Origin: Clostridiales bacterium
GTDB lineage: Bacteria; Bacillota; Clostridia; Peptostreptococcales; Anaerovoracaceae
Length of the DNA stretch: 24,114 bases
Assembly (NCBI GenBank): GCA_012511395.1
Contig: JAAZGD010000009.1
Location: forward strand, 1 to 24,114
Direction: 5' to 3'
Shown: in pieces, positions 15,632 through 24,102 of the stretch
How the letters are laid out: each line of letters opens with the position of its first letter
Position numbering within the stretch: position 1 is the stretch's first letter
The notes under the pieces: generated by a model
The model's input: the letters and a program-made list of their open reading frames with translations, nothing else
Told to the model about the DNA's origin: nothing
Databases searched by the model: none
Made by a program: the position numbers and the translations under genes

Positions 15632-16579
15632 GTGGAGAATATGCGTTACGGCAACTTGATTATTGCACACTCCCCACATATAGATGCAGGGATAACTACT
15701 CAGAAGATCATGGGACATGTGATCATCGCACTTTTGCCTGCCCTTGTAGTCTCGGGATTTATATTTGGAATGAGAGCTATTCTCCTAACCTTAGTTTGCA
15801 TAGTATTTTGCATACTGTTTGAAAGCTTGTTTTTGAGAGTTACAGGGAGGCAGGACAGCATCAACGATTTAAGCGCCGTGGTGACAGGGATGCTTCTTTC
15901 ATTTAATCTGCCATCCTCTCTTCCTTTTTGGCAGGCTATCATTGGCTGTTTTTTTGCCATAGTTGTGGCTAAACAGATCTTTGGAGGCATAGGAAACAAC
16001 TTCGTAAATCCTGCAATTTTAGGAAGAGTAGTGCTTCTCATATCCTTCCCTTCAACTATGACCTCCTGGCCTTTACCTAAAACGGGATTTTTACATTCCG
16101 ATATGGCAACAGGGGCCACACCGCTTTATGAGCTTTCAAAGGGAAATTTGGAGAATCTCCCTAATTTCTCAGAGATGTTCATAGGCCTTCACGGCGGCTC
16201 TTTAGGGGAAACAGGGGCGTTGGCCATACTTCTGGGAGGCGGATTTTTGCTCTTTACAAGGATAATAACTCCCCAGATTCCTCTTGTATTTCTGGGAACC
16301 ATGGGTTTGGTGGCAATTGTTTTTGGTCAAAATCCACTCTTTCATATACTTGCAGGCGGTGCAATGCTGGGAGCTTTCTTTATGGCCACAGATTATACAA
16401 CAGCGCCTCTTACTTCAAAAGGGAAGATTATTTTTGCCATAGGATGCGGGTTTTTAACCATGATGATAAGGCTTTTCGGTGCATATCCTGAAGGTGTTTC
16501 CTTTGCAATACTGTTTATGAATATTTTAACTCCTCATATAAACAGATTGACTGAGCACAAAGTGGAGGGGGTGGCATGA
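15632..16579 (+). CDS. rnfD: Rnf complex subunit RnfD (membrane, covalent FMN)
   Basis: Integral membrane subunit of Rnf, 315 residues with about nine or ten hydrophobic spans. The flavinylation motif DMATGAT fits the D..T..T pattern recognised by ApbE, with Thr163 the expected FMN attachment residue, followed by PLYELSKG. The late motif FFMATDYTTAPLTSKGK is typical. GTG 15632 follows the rnfC stop at once and gives MENMRYGN. ATG 15641 is an alternative three codons in, with AAGTGGAG close upstream. It overlaps rnfG by 4 bases. ApbE itself is not in the window. Confidence 0.95.
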   Translation: MENMRYGNLIIAHSPHIDAGITTQKIMGHVIIALLPALVVSGFIFGMRAILLTLVCIVFCILFESLFLRVTGRQDSINDLSAVVTGMLLSFNLPSSLPFWQAIIGCFFAIVVAKQIFGGIGNNFVNPAILGRVVLLISFPSTMTSWPLPKTGFLHSDMATGATPLYELSKGNLENLPNFSEMFIGLHGGSLGETGALAILLGGGFLLFTRIITPQIPLVFLGTMGLVAIVFGQNPLFHILAGGAMLGAFFMATDYTTAPLTSKGKIIFAIGCGFLTMMIRLFGAYPEGVSFAILFMNILTPHINRLTEHKVEGVA

Positions 16580-17154
16580 TGGTAAAGAAACTGATGCCTG
16601 TAATTGTGCTGACAGTAATCTGTCTTGTAGCAACTGCCACACTGGTAGGTACTTACGGCTTGACCAAGCCTGTAATAGAAAAGAATAATGCTTTGAGAGC
16701 AGACAGAGCAAGGGTGGAAGTCCTTGAAATATCAGGTAATCAAGGTTTTGAAAGCTATAGTTACGATGAGATTAAAAAAATGGCCAAAGGCAAATTGACT
16801 GAAGGCACTGTTGAAGTATATGTTGCAAAGAACAATCTGGGAATGGTTATAACCACTGAAGACAGAGGTTTCGGAGGCAGCCTTCTTGTAATGACAGGAA
16901 TAGATAAAAAGGGAAGAATCAGAGGAGTAAAGGTTTTGGACCATAATGAAACTCCCGGCCTCGGAACAAAAGCCATGACAAAGGAGTTTTTCAGCCAGTA
17001 TCTTTTTAAGGATAAAATAGACAACAGCGTGGAAGCCTCTGATGATATAAGGGTAGACGGAATCACAGGAGCAACAGTAACTTCTGAGGCTGTGTACAGA
17101 GCAGTAGTTAAAGCGCTTACTGTCTATGAACTTATAGGAGGTATTCAGGATTGA
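16576..17154 (+). CDS. rnfG: Rnf complex subunit RnfG (covalent FMN)
   Basis: Rnf subunit of 192 residues anchored by one N-terminal membrane segment (about 5-27), with an FMN-binding domain on the outer face. The flavinylation motif is DGITGATVTS, with Thr167 as attachment residue. GFGGSLLVMTGID and HNETPGLGTK are also typical. ATG 16576 overlaps the rnfD stop (ATGA), and its own end overlaps the TTG start of rnfE. Confidence 0.95.
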   Translation: MMVKKLMPVIVLTVICLVATATLVGTYGLTKPVIEKNNALRADRARVEVLEISGNQGFESYSYDEIKKMAKGKLTEGTVEVYVAKNNLGMVITTEDRGFGGSLLVMTGIDKKGRIRGVKVLDHNETPGLGTKAMTKEFFSQYLFKDKIDNSVEASDDIRVDGITGATVTSEAVYRAVVKALTVYELIGGIQD

Positions 17155-17828
17155 ACAATATAATTACCAAGGAAAGACTTGATATTGTTCTTAATGGGGT
17201 CATAAAGGAGAACCCTGTTCTTGTGCTGCTTTTAGGAATGTGTCCTTCTCTTGCAGTTACTACAAACGGCGTTAACGGATTGGGAATGGGGCTGTCGGTG
17301 CTGTTCGTTCTTTGTTGTTCCAATGTGGCAGTTTCACTTCTTAAGAATTTTATTCCCGAACAGGTGAGAATTCCGTCATATATTGTAATAATTGCCAGCT
17401 TCGTAACTATATTGGGATTATTTTTAAAGGCATATCTGCCCCTTTTAGATAAAGCTCTAGGAATTTATATTCCTCTCATAGTAGTTAATTGTATTATTCT
17501 GGGAAGGGCTGAAATGTTTGCATCAAAGCGGAATGTAATGGATTCCTTTATGGATGCAATAGGCATGGGCTTTGGGTTTACTTTGGCTCTTTTAATCATA
17601 GGTTCAATCAGAGAGCTTCTTGGTGCCGGTACCTGGTTTGGACTTACAGTCACCGCCAATTTTATGGAGCCCATGGCCATATTCATGCTGGCACCGGGAG
17701 GATTTTTCGTCCTGGGATGCCTTATTGCAATTGTAAACGGAATTACCAGGTACAGGGGCAAACAGCCGGAAAAAGCAGGTTGTGAAGGGTGCTCTGCTTG
17801 TCAAGGTCAAACAGGGGAGGCTGAATAA
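17151..17828 (+). CDS. rnfE: Rnf complex subunit RnfE (membrane)
   Basis: Membrane subunit of 225 residues with about six spans, homologous to RnfA but inserted in the opposite sense in the known complexes. Family marks are VLNGVIKENPVLVLLLGMCP and PLIVVNCIILGRAEMFAS, the Cys region that with RnfA holds an intramembrane Fe-S centre. The C-terminal tail ends in a short Cys-rich stretch (CEGCSACQG) that could bind a metal or simply be a tail. TTG 17151 is supported by GGAGG at 17137-17141. The stop shares a base with the rnfA start. Confidence 0.94.
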   Translation: MNNIITKERLDIVLNGVIKENPVLVLLLGMCPSLAVTTNGVNGLGMGLSVLFVLCCSNVAVSLLKNFIPEQVRIPSYIVIIASFVTILGLFLKAYLPLLDKALGIYIPLIVVNCIILGRAEMFASKRNVMDSFMDAIGMGFGFTLALLIIGSIRELLGAGTWFGLTVTANFMEPMAIFMLAPGGFFVLGCLIAIVNGITRYRGKQPEKAGCEGCSACQGQTGEAE

Positions 17829-18418
17829 TGAAGGAAATGGCATTCATTTTAACAAGTATGGTACTTGTGGATAATCTGGTTCTTACCAAGTTTTTGGGAA
17901 TCTGCCCATTCCTTGGAGTGTCTAAAAAAATGGATTCGGCCTTGGGTATGTCCTACGCAGTAATTGCCGTAATGGTTCTTGCCACTGCCGCCACCTGGCC
18001 TATTTACAATTATTTGCTTGCACCTTTTGGGCTTGAGTATCTTGAAACCATATTATTTATCCTGGTAATTGCGGCTTTGGTTCAGATGATAGAGATGGGC
18101 CTTAAAAAGTATGCGCCTTCACTTCATAAAAGTCTGGGTGTCTATCTGCCTTTAATAACTACAAACTGTGCAGTTTTAGGTATTGCTATTTTAAACATAG
18201 ACAATGGTTATTCCTTCGTGAACTCTCTTGTTAATGCCTTCGGAGGAGGAGTAGGTTTTTTAGTGGCCCTGGTACTTTTTTCGGGAGTCAGAAGGCAGAT
18301 CGAAAGGAGCAATATCCCGCTTGCTTTCAGAGGCATACCTGCCACCATGATAGCAGCGTCCATACTTGCCATGGCCTTTATGGGCTTTACAGGAATAGTT
18401 GAAGGAATGTTTTTATAG
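17828..18418 (+). CDS. rnfA: Rnf complex subunit RnfA (membrane)
   Basis: Membrane subunit of 196 residues with about six spans. It shows VLVDNLVLTKFLGICPFLGV near the start and PLITTNCAVLGIAIL in the middle, the two Cys regions expected to hold the Fe-S centre shared with RnfE. It starts one base before the rnfE stop ends and finishes with UAG at 18416-18418. The downstream rnfB frame is the same and no other stop comes before its TTG start, so the UAG alone separates the two proteins. That UAG also forms part of the rnfB ribosome binding site (TAGGAGGGG). Confidence 0.95.
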   Translation: MKEMAFILTSMVLVDNLVLTKFLGICPFLGVSKKMDSALGMSYAVIAVMVLATAATWPIYNYLLAPFGLEYLETILFILVIAALVQMIEMGLKKYAPSLHKSLGVYLPLITTNCAVLGIAILNIDNGYSFVNSLVNAFGGGVGFLVALVLFSGVRRQIERSNIPLAFRGIPATMIAASILAMAFMGFTGIVEGMFL

Positions 18419-18430
18419 GAGGGGAAAGTA

Positions 18431-19240
18431 TTGCCGGGTTGGCTTATTGGGATTATTTCAGTTGCATTATTGGGACTTCTTTTAGGAGTTGTGCTTACTG
18501 TTGCCGCAAAGCTTTTTAAGGTGAAGTCAAATCCTCTTACTGACAAGGAAAGGGAGGAGCTTCCGGGAATCAACTGTGGAGCTTGCGGCTATGTGGGCTG
18601 TGATTCCTATGCCGAAGCTCTTACTAAGCAGGAGGGGGTGGAACCTAACCTTTGTACTCCGGGAGGGGAATCCGTTGCCAGAAAGATCTGTGAAATCCTG
18701 GATATTCCTTTTTCCCAGATGTTGGCAAAGCATGCTGTTTTGCGCTGTGCAGGTTCCCTTGACCATACCACCTATGTAATGGACTGGCAAAGCGTTAACT
18801 CTTGCGCCGCCAATAAAACCTTTTACAGAGGCAGAAGCTCCTGTTATCAGGCTTGTTTAGGATATGGGGATTGTGTTCTGGCATGCCCTTTTGATGCTAT
18901 TCAGATTGTAAACGGCATAGCAGTTGTCAACAGGAATAGATGTACAGGCTGCGGAATATGTGTGGATGTATGCCCCAATAATCTTTTTATGCTGACCACA
19001 GGCGAAGATCTGGTATATGTTGCCTGCAGTTCTCACGCAAAGGGGAAGGATACAAGGAAAGGCTGCACTACAGGATGTATTGCCTGCAACCGATGTGTAA
19101 AGGCTTGTAAGTTTGATGCCATTACAATTAATCACAATCTGGCAGTCATAGACCAGGGAAAGTGTACTCAATGCGGAGATTGTATTCCTGTCTGTCCTGT
19201 AAAGATTATTAAAAGGATAGGAGTTCCATGTGATGATTAG
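18431..19240 (+). CDS. rnfB: Rnf complex subunit RnfB (Fe-S, ferredoxin entry)
   Basis: Electron-entry subunit of Rnf, 269 residues. One N-terminal membrane span (about 3-27) is followed by the 4Fe-4S domain LPGINCGACGYVGCDSYAEA (about 42-61). A ferredoxin-like set follows: CVLACPFDAI, CTGCGICVDVCPNNL, CIACNRCVKACKFDAI and CTQCGDCIPVCPVKII. The start is TTG 18431 with AGGAGGGG 6 bases upstream. It ends with UAG, backed by an in-frame TGA two codons later (19244), unlike rnfA. It closes the rnfCDGEAB order typical of Clostridia. Confidence 0.95.
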   Translation: MPGWLIGIISVALLGLLLGVVLTVAAKLFKVKSNPLTDKEREELPGINCGACGYVGCDSYAEALTKQEGVEPNLCTPGGESVARKICEILDIPFSQMLAKHAVLRCAGSLDHTTYVMDWQSVNSCAANKTFYRGRSSCYQACLGYGDCVLACPFDAIQIVNGIAVVNRNRCTGCGICVDVCPNNLFMLTTGEDLVYVACSSHAKGKDTRKGCTTGCIACNRCVKACKFDAITINHNLAVIDQGKCTQCGDCIPVCPVKIIKRIGVPCDD

Positions 19241-19505
19241 GGATGATAAAAAAGAGTATTACAGAAGCGGTATATACTTATGTACTGCAGATACAAGTTT
19301 AGAAGCTGATATTTTAGAATCAAAGCTTTTCTCTGAAGGGGTGCCCGTAATAAGAAAGTATATAGGCGCCAGCAACTTTCTGGAAATCGCCATGGGCCAA
19401 AGTCTGACTTATCCCATAGAGCTGTACGTGCCGGAAGAGATGTTGGAAGATGCTTTAAACATAATTGTTCCTGTACCTTTAGAAGATGATGACTACTCTT
19501 TATAA
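19233..19505 (+). CDS. Small DUF2007-like protein
   Basis: A 90-residue protein that resembles the DUF2007 family (often called putative signal-transducing protein), with the features LEADILESKLFSEGVPVIRK and PIELYVPEEMLEDALNII. These make a small alpha/beta domain. It is soluble with an acidic tail (EDDDYSL). No function is established. ATG 19233 overlaps the end of rnfB by 8 bases, so it is co-translated with the rnf operon. GTG 19230, one codon earlier, is an alternative start. Confidence 0.75.
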   Translation: MIRDDKKEYYRSGIYLCTADTSLEADILESKLFSEGVPVIRKYIGASNFLEIAMGQSLTYPIELYVPEEMLEDALNIIVPVPLEDDDYSL

Positions 19506-19517
19506 TATACGAAAGTG

Positions 19518-19548
19518 TTGACAGTGTACTATATCATATAGTACACTG
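19518..19548 (+). promoter_or_regulatory. YtrA/GntR-type operator overlapping a promoter
   Basis: A perfect 27-base palindrome (arms of 13 at 19522-19534 and 19536-19548, one-base centre) contains AGTGTA-N13-TACACT, the spacing reported for the YtrA regulator of Bacillus subtilis. It overlaps a promoter with TTGACA (19518-19523) and TACACT (19542-19547) at 18 bases. Bound repressor would block RNA polymerase. The target is the regulator gene just downstream, so autoregulation is likely. Confidence 0.8.
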
Positions 19549-19554
19549 TTTTTG
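19522..19554 (+). terminator. Possible terminator formed by the same palindrome
   Basis: As RNA the 13-bp palindrome is followed by TTTTTG, so it may also end the thrS-rnf transcript. The stem is AT-rich and the loop would have to open to at least 3 bases, so efficiency is uncertain. Confidence 0.45.
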
Positions 19555-19584
19555 TATTATTATAGAAAGTAATGGGAAGTGGTT

Positions 19585-19977
19585 ATGTTTCAATTAGATA
19601 CAAAAAGCAGAAGAACAATTTATCAGCAAGTAGTTGATAATGTGAAGGAATTAATTCTTTCAGGAGTATTAAAGGAAGAGGAACAGCTTCCTTCAGTTAG
19701 AGAGTTGTCAAAGCTCCTTACTGTGAATCCAAACACAGTTTTAAAGGCCTATAGGGAACTTGAGTACGAGGGTTACGTCTATAGTACTGTAGGACAAGGT
19801 ACCTTTGTGCAAAAAAGACAGAAGGGGAAGGTTGATGAAGAACTTCTGTTTAATGGTAGACAGAGCCTGGAAAATGGTATAAAAGAACTACTATATGCAG
19901 GCTTATCAGAAGAGGACACTCTAAAAGAGGTAAATGCTGTTTTAGAGAAATTTAGGAAGGGGACGGGAAGTAAATGA
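19585..19977 (+). CDS. GntR-family (YtrA-type) transcriptional regulator
   Basis: A 130-residue DNA-binding regulator of the YtrA branch of the GntR family. It has a winged-helix N-terminus (TIYQQVVDNVKELILSG, then LPSVRELSKLLTVNPNTVLK as the recognition helix region and STVGQGTFV as the wing) and only a short C-terminal helical tail instead of a ligand domain. ATG 19585 is preferred over GTG 19579 because GGGAAG sits just upstream. The stop overlaps the ABC ATPase start by 4 bases, the usual YtrA layout in which the regulator controls its own transporter. In Bacillus such operons respond to cell-wall antibiotics; the inducer here is unknown. Confidence 0.9.
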   Translation: MFQLDTKSRRTIYQQVVDNVKELILSGVLKEEEQLPSVRELSKLLTVNPNTVLKAYRELEYEGYVYSTVGQGTFVQKRQKGKVDEELLFNGRQSLENGIKELLYAGLSEEDTLKEVNAVLEKFRKGTGSK

Positions 19978-20876
19978 TTACCATTACAAATCTGACTAAA
20001 AGGTTTGAGGATTTTGAAGCCTTGTCAAAGCTTGATATGAATATAAAAAAAGGCTCTATTTATGGTCTTGTAGGGACAAATGGAGCAGGGAAAACTACTG
20101 TAATTAAACATGTGACAGGAGTTTTAAGAGGTGATTCCGGGGAAGTCATGATCGATGGAGCTCCTATTTATAATAATGTAAGTGAGAAGAAGAGAATAGG
20201 TTACGTTCAAGATGAACTTTATTTCTTAGGGAATTACTCTTTTAAGGAGATGGGACGGTTTTATAAGAATATTTATAAAACCTTCAATGAAGATAGATTC
20301 AAAGAAATGGTAAACAACTTTGACCTTGATTTAGATTTAAAACTTTCAAGATTTTCAAAAGGTATGCAAAAGCAGGCAGCCTTTATATTAACCTTATGTA
20401 CAATGCCTGATTACCTTATTCTAGATGAGCCTATTGATGGCCTTGATCCTATTATAAGAAAGCTGGTATGGAAGTATATTGTAAAGGATGTGTCAGAAAG
20501 AGAAATGACAGTTTTAGTATCCTCACACAACTTAAGAGAGATGGAGGATATCTGTGACAGCATTGGAATAATCTCTAAGGGAAGAATGATAATTGAAAGA
20601 GACCTCGATGAATTAAAGAGCGACATTCATAAGGTTCAAGCAGCCTTTAAGGATGAGGATATGGAGAAAGAGGCTCTTAAGGGTTTAAAGGTGGTTCACA
20701 AAGAAAGAAGAGGTTCAGTAGGCCTTTACATAATAAGAGATAAAAGAGAAAAGGTGGAGAAGGCTTTTAAAGATAAAAAACCCTTAGTCTTTGATATGCT
20801 ACCTTTAAGTTTGGAAGAAATATTTATTTATGAGATGGGAGGTGGAGAAGATGAAATTGAAGCTATCCTATCTTAG
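19974..20876 (+). CDS. ABC transporter ATP-binding protein
   Basis: ATPase of an ABC transporter, 300 residues. It shows Walker A GTNGAGKTT (about 34-42), the signature-like LSRFSKGMQKQ, Walker B YLILDEPIDGLDP and the switch His in SSHNLRE, followed by a C-terminal domain of about 80 residues. The FSKGMQ signature is common in YtrB-like exporters. It overlaps the regulator gene by 4 bases and the permease gene by 26. It ends in UAG with an in-frame TGA seven codons on. Confidence 0.93.
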   Translation: MITITNLTKRFEDFEALSKLDMNIKKGSIYGLVGTNGAGKTTVIKHVTGVLRGDSGEVMIDGAPIYNNVSEKKRIGYVQDELYFLGNYSFKEMGRFYKNIYKTFNEDRFKEMVNNFDLDLDLKLSRFSKGMQKQAAFILTLCTMPDYLILDEPIDGLDPIIRKLVWKYIVKDVSEREMTVLVSSHNLREMEDICDSIGIISKGRMIIERDLDELKSDIHKVQAAFKDEDMEKEALKGLKVVHKERRGSVGLYIIRDKREKVEKAFKDKKPLVFDMLPLSLEEIFIYEMGGGEDEIEAILS

Positions 20877-22989
20877 TGTTTCATCACCTCTTATACTTGA
20901 GAATTTAAAGAGATTCTGGTCTCTTTCTGTTTTAAGCTTTTTAGGATATTTCGTATCGGGAATCATCCCACTTTTTCTTACATATGATGTGGTGGAGCAT
21001 TCCTATCAACCGGGAAGATATCTGATTACCAGCATGCTTTCAAACAACTATTTTCCTTACATGGCTCTATCCTTAATAGTGCCTGTTATAGGGGCTGTTA
21101 TATTGTATAGATTTTTACACAACACCGCTTCAGTAACCATGATTCACTCTCTTCCTTTAACCAGAGCGCAAATCTTTAACAGTAACTTTATATCAGGGAT
21201 AGTGCTCATATTTATACCTTTGATTTTAACGTTTTTAATACTGCTTATGATGTCAAAGCCTGTATATGACAATATGGACCTTTCAGTAAATCTGTTCTCA
21301 AGAGCTTTGATTTTGGCTTGGTTCTTTAAGGCTGTGATTATAAATTTGTTCGTATACTTAGTAAGCATATTTTCAGGTATTATTTCTGGAAATACTGCTA
21401 TGCATATGTTCTTGGCATTCTGGTTTAACTTCCTTCTGCCCAGTTTATATGGAATCTCTATTGCATATTTTAACAAGTTCCTTTTAGGCTTTGATTCAAG
21501 AAGCCAGCTGGGTGATGTGGCCATGAGCCTAGTGCCTTATCTTAAGGCAATCAGCAGCCAAGAACCATATTCTCTTTTGCTTCTTACTTACTATTTCGTT
21601 TTAATGGCAGTTATTCTTGTATCTTCTGTAATTCTTTACCACAAAAGAAAACTTGAAAGATCAGGAGACTCTTTAGTATTTAAAGCGTCCATAGTTATAA
21701 TAAGTTATCTTATAGCCTTTTATGGAATGACCGCAACTTCATTTTCCTTTGATGTTGTAGGTGCAGGCTTTCAAGGGTTCTTAAAATCAAATGGTGCCTT
21801 TTACTTAGGCCTTTTCATTGGAATATTCATCTTCTTCTTTATAGGGAGAATGATAGTAACTAAGTCTACAAGAGTTTTAAATAAAAGTGGGTTTAAGCAG
21901 CTTTTAATATATTTAGTCATAGCCTTACTTTTTGTAGCATCAGTAGATTTAGATTTAACGGGGTTTGAAAAGAGAGTTCCGCAGCTTAAGACCATTAAAC
22001 AAATCGAGCTATTAGGTTTTGCCTCTATAGAAAACTCATCAAGATATGATGAAATCTTCTTTGTAGAAGGAGGAAACTTAGGTAATTATAATCAAAAAAC
22101 TTTGTTTACTGAAGCTAAAGATTTAGAAAAACTTGTAGCTATACATAAAAGCATGATAAGTGAAGGGAGAAAGAGCAATCTTAAGGGCAGAGACTATAGG
22201 ATGTCTGTCTATTATGAAAAGAATAATGGATTGCCTTTAAAGAGAGCTTACACGGTGTCCTATGAATACTTAGTAAATTCAAAAGAGTTTAAAGACCTTT
22301 ATGAATCAAAAAGCTATAAAGACCTTTACTCTTTTAAAAATCTTTTAGTAAAAATGCCTTCCTCCATCGCTTTTTATAATGAATATTTAATGGATGTAAC
22401 TGAAAACCAATACAGTTATTCCGTTATTGATAATAAAGATGAAATAGAAACTCTTATGGAAGCTTTAGAGATGGACTATCAAGAAAGAACGTGGCAACAG
22501 CACCTTGACAATAAAGGTATTTATGGATTTATAGAGCTTTCCTTTGATAGTAATGAGCTTAAGAACCTTTCAAAGGAGGACCAGTATTCTTATGTTATAA
22601 GGGAGAAGGGCTTTAGTGTTATGAGTTTTCCTGTAAGAAAGACAGATGCTCATACTATAAAATGGATGGAGGATATGGGCTACGGTGAAACTATGGCTAT
22701 AGATCCTTTGGATATTGAGAAAATTACTATATATAATAGAATAGATTGGGAAGACGGGGAAGCTACTACCATAACGGATAAAGAAGAAATTAAAGCTTTC
22801 ATTGACAGTATCATAAGAGAACCGGAGGATTATTCAAACTACAAGTATGGTATAATCACCTTTAAACAATCAGCACCTTATTCTACTAAATTTTATGACT
22901 ACCTTTTACATTCAAGACCTGACATAATAGATGGTGCAAGTACGTTTACAGTAGACAGAGAGATTTTCTTTGATACGGGAAGGAGTTAA
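20851..22989 (+). CDS. ABC transporter permease with large extracytoplasmic C-terminal domain
   Basis: A 712-residue membrane protein paired with the upstream ATPase. The first 380 residues hold about eight or nine hydrophobic segments, starting with SVLSFLGYFVSGIIPLFLTY and ending with QLLIYLVIALLFVASVDLDL. About 330 largely polar residues follow, with no strong membrane segment, so they probably face outside and may sense or bind a ligand. The segment MIHSLPLTRAQIFNSNF recalls ABC-2 type permeases. ATG 20851 follows GGAGGTGGAG inside the ATPase gene; the alternative ATG 20830 in the same frame lies too far from it. Substrate is unknown; export or cell-wall antibiotic resistance is inferred from the YtrA-type regulator. 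Confidence 0.8.
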   Translation: MKLKLSYLSVSSPLILENLKRFWSLSVLSFLGYFVSGIIPLFLTYDVVEHSYQPGRYLITSMLSNNYFPYMALSLIVPVIGAVILYRFLHNTASVTMIHSLPLTRAQIFNSNFISGIVLIFIPLILTFLILLMMSKPVYDNMDLSVNLFSRALILAWFFKAVIINLFVYLVSIFSGIISGNTAMHMFLAFWFNFLLPSLYGISIAYFNKFLLGFDSRSQLGDVAMSLVPYLKAISSQEPYSLLLLTYYFVLMAVILVSSVILYHKRKLERSGDSLVFKASIVIISYLIAFYGMTATSFSFDVVGAGFQGFLKSNGAFYLGLFIGIFIFFFIGRMIVTKSTRVLNKSGFKQLLIYLVIALLFVASVDLDLTGFEKRVPQLKTIKQIELLGFASIENSSRYDEIFFVEGGNLGNYNQKTLFTEAKDLEKLVAIHKSMISEGRKSNLKGRDYRMSVYYEKNNGLPLKRAYTVSYEYLVNSKEFKDLYESKSYKDLYSFKNLLVKMPSSIAFYNEYLMDVTENQYSYSVIDNKDEIETLMEALEMDYQERTWQQHLDNKGIYGFIELSFDSNELKNLSKEDQYSYVIREKGFSVMSFPVRKTDAHTIKWMEDMGYGETMAIDPLDIEKITIYNRIDWEDGEATTITDKEEIKAFIDSIIREPEDYSNYKYGIITFKQSAPYSTKFYDYLLHSRPDIIDGASTFTVDREIFFDTGRS

Positions 22990-22993
22990 ATAT

Positions 22994-24028
22994 ATGAATG
23001 AAGAGGAAAATGTAAGGTATTATACGGTTCCCGAAAAGAAGAAAGGAAAGGGCGTTAAGAATGCAGTCATCATAATAGGTGTGATTTTTGCCGGCCTTAT
23101 CCTTTTGAGCTTAACCATGAGTTATTCCATAGACAAACTGTTTACAGGCTTAGGTATTTCAGAGACGGCTTCAGGTGAAATAGAACTGCCTCATCATGAA
23201 TATATAGCCCAGGTCAATGTGGAGGGGACTATTCAAAAAAGCAACAGTGATACCTTTGGGATTCCTTATGGCTATCAGCATATTTGGACTATGAATTTAA
23301 TAAATGACCTTATAAATGACAGTAACAATAAAGGCCTTATTCTCTTTGTGGACTCACCCGGCGGGACTATATATGAGTCCGATGAATTGTATTTAAGGTT
23401 GTTGGAGTATAAGAACTCAGGAAAGCCAATATATGCTGTTATGGGAAGTATGGCTGCTTCAGGAGGTTACTACATAAGTGTACCTTCAGATAAAATATGG
23501 GCAAACAGAAATACTTGGACAGGATCCATTGGTGTTACTCTTGGGACTTACATAGAAATTACTGAGCTGTTAGATAAGTATGGCATTAAAACGGATACTA
23601 TTACATCGGGGAAGAATAAAGCCATGGGTTCTGAGTTTGTTAAGATGAGCGATGATCAAAGGGCTATTTTACAGACTCTGGTAAATGAAGCTTATATGCA
23701 GTTTGCCGGGATTGTGGCCACAAACAGAAACATCCCTATGGATAAAACCTTAGAGATAGCAGATGGCAGAATTTACTCTGCAAGTCAAGCTAAAGACCTT
23801 AACCTTATAGATGAAATAGGCACAAGAGATGATGCATATTTTGATATGCAAGGTGAATATAATCTTAAGGATATACCTTTAGAGAATTTCAAATATAAGA
23901 CTGCAAGATGGTTTCCTGCTTTGTTAGGCTCTTTAAATAAGAAGGATTCAAGCGATTTATCTGTTATTAAAGAGCTAATGGACCATAATAAAACCTTGAC
24001 ACCTATGTACATGGCAGAAATTATTTAA
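22994..24028 (+). CDS. sppA: SppA-like signal peptide peptidase (S49 family)
   Basis: Membrane-anchored serine peptidase of 344 residues that in relatives degrades leftover signal peptides or membrane peptides. An N-terminal basic stretch is followed by one membrane segment (about 24-45). The catalytic domain has LFVDSPGGTIYESDE, the nucleophile Ser156 in GSMAASGGYYISV and the general-base Lys in TSGKNKAMGSEF, most likely Lys209. TGSIGVTLGTY is also typical. ATG 22994 is set by GGAAGGAG (22979-22986). The gene follows the permease by 4 bases and is probably in the same transcript. In Bacillus SppA is linked to envelope stress, which would fit the YtrA-type operon; that is inference. Confidence 0.92.
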   Translation: MNEEENVRYYTVPEKKKGKGVKNAVIIIGVIFAGLILLSLTMSYSIDKLFTGLGISETASGEIELPHHEYIAQVNVEGTIQKSNSDTFGIPYGYQHIWTMNLINDLINDSNNKGLILFVDSPGGTIYESDELYLRLLEYKNSGKPIYAVMGSMAASGGYYISVPSDKIWANRNTWTGSIGVTLGTYIEITELLDKYGIKTDTITSGKNKAMGSEFVKMSDDQRAILQTLVNEAYMQFAGIVATNRNIPMDKTLEIADGRIYSASQAKDLNLIDEIGTRDDAYFDMQGEYNLKDIPLENFKYKTARWFPALLGSLNKKDSSDLSVIKELMDHNKTLTPMYMAEII

Positions 24029-24046
24029 ATACCTGACCTTAAATAT

Positions 24047-24102
24047 AATCCTTGACAACAGGGCAATTTTTAATGTATATTGCTAAGTGTCAAGGATTTT
24101 TG
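24047..24102 (+). terminator. Long inverted repeat after sppA: terminator or regulated promoter
   Basis: Arms AATCCTTGACA (24047-24057) and TGTCAAGGATT (24088-24098) pair over 11 bp, an inner GCAAT/ATTGC pair (24063-24067, 24079-24083) shortens the loop, and T's follow. The left arm also holds TTGACA (24052-24057), 18 bases before TATATT (24076-24081), a good promoter. Either reading is possible; the window ends 12 bases later. Confidence 0.6.
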
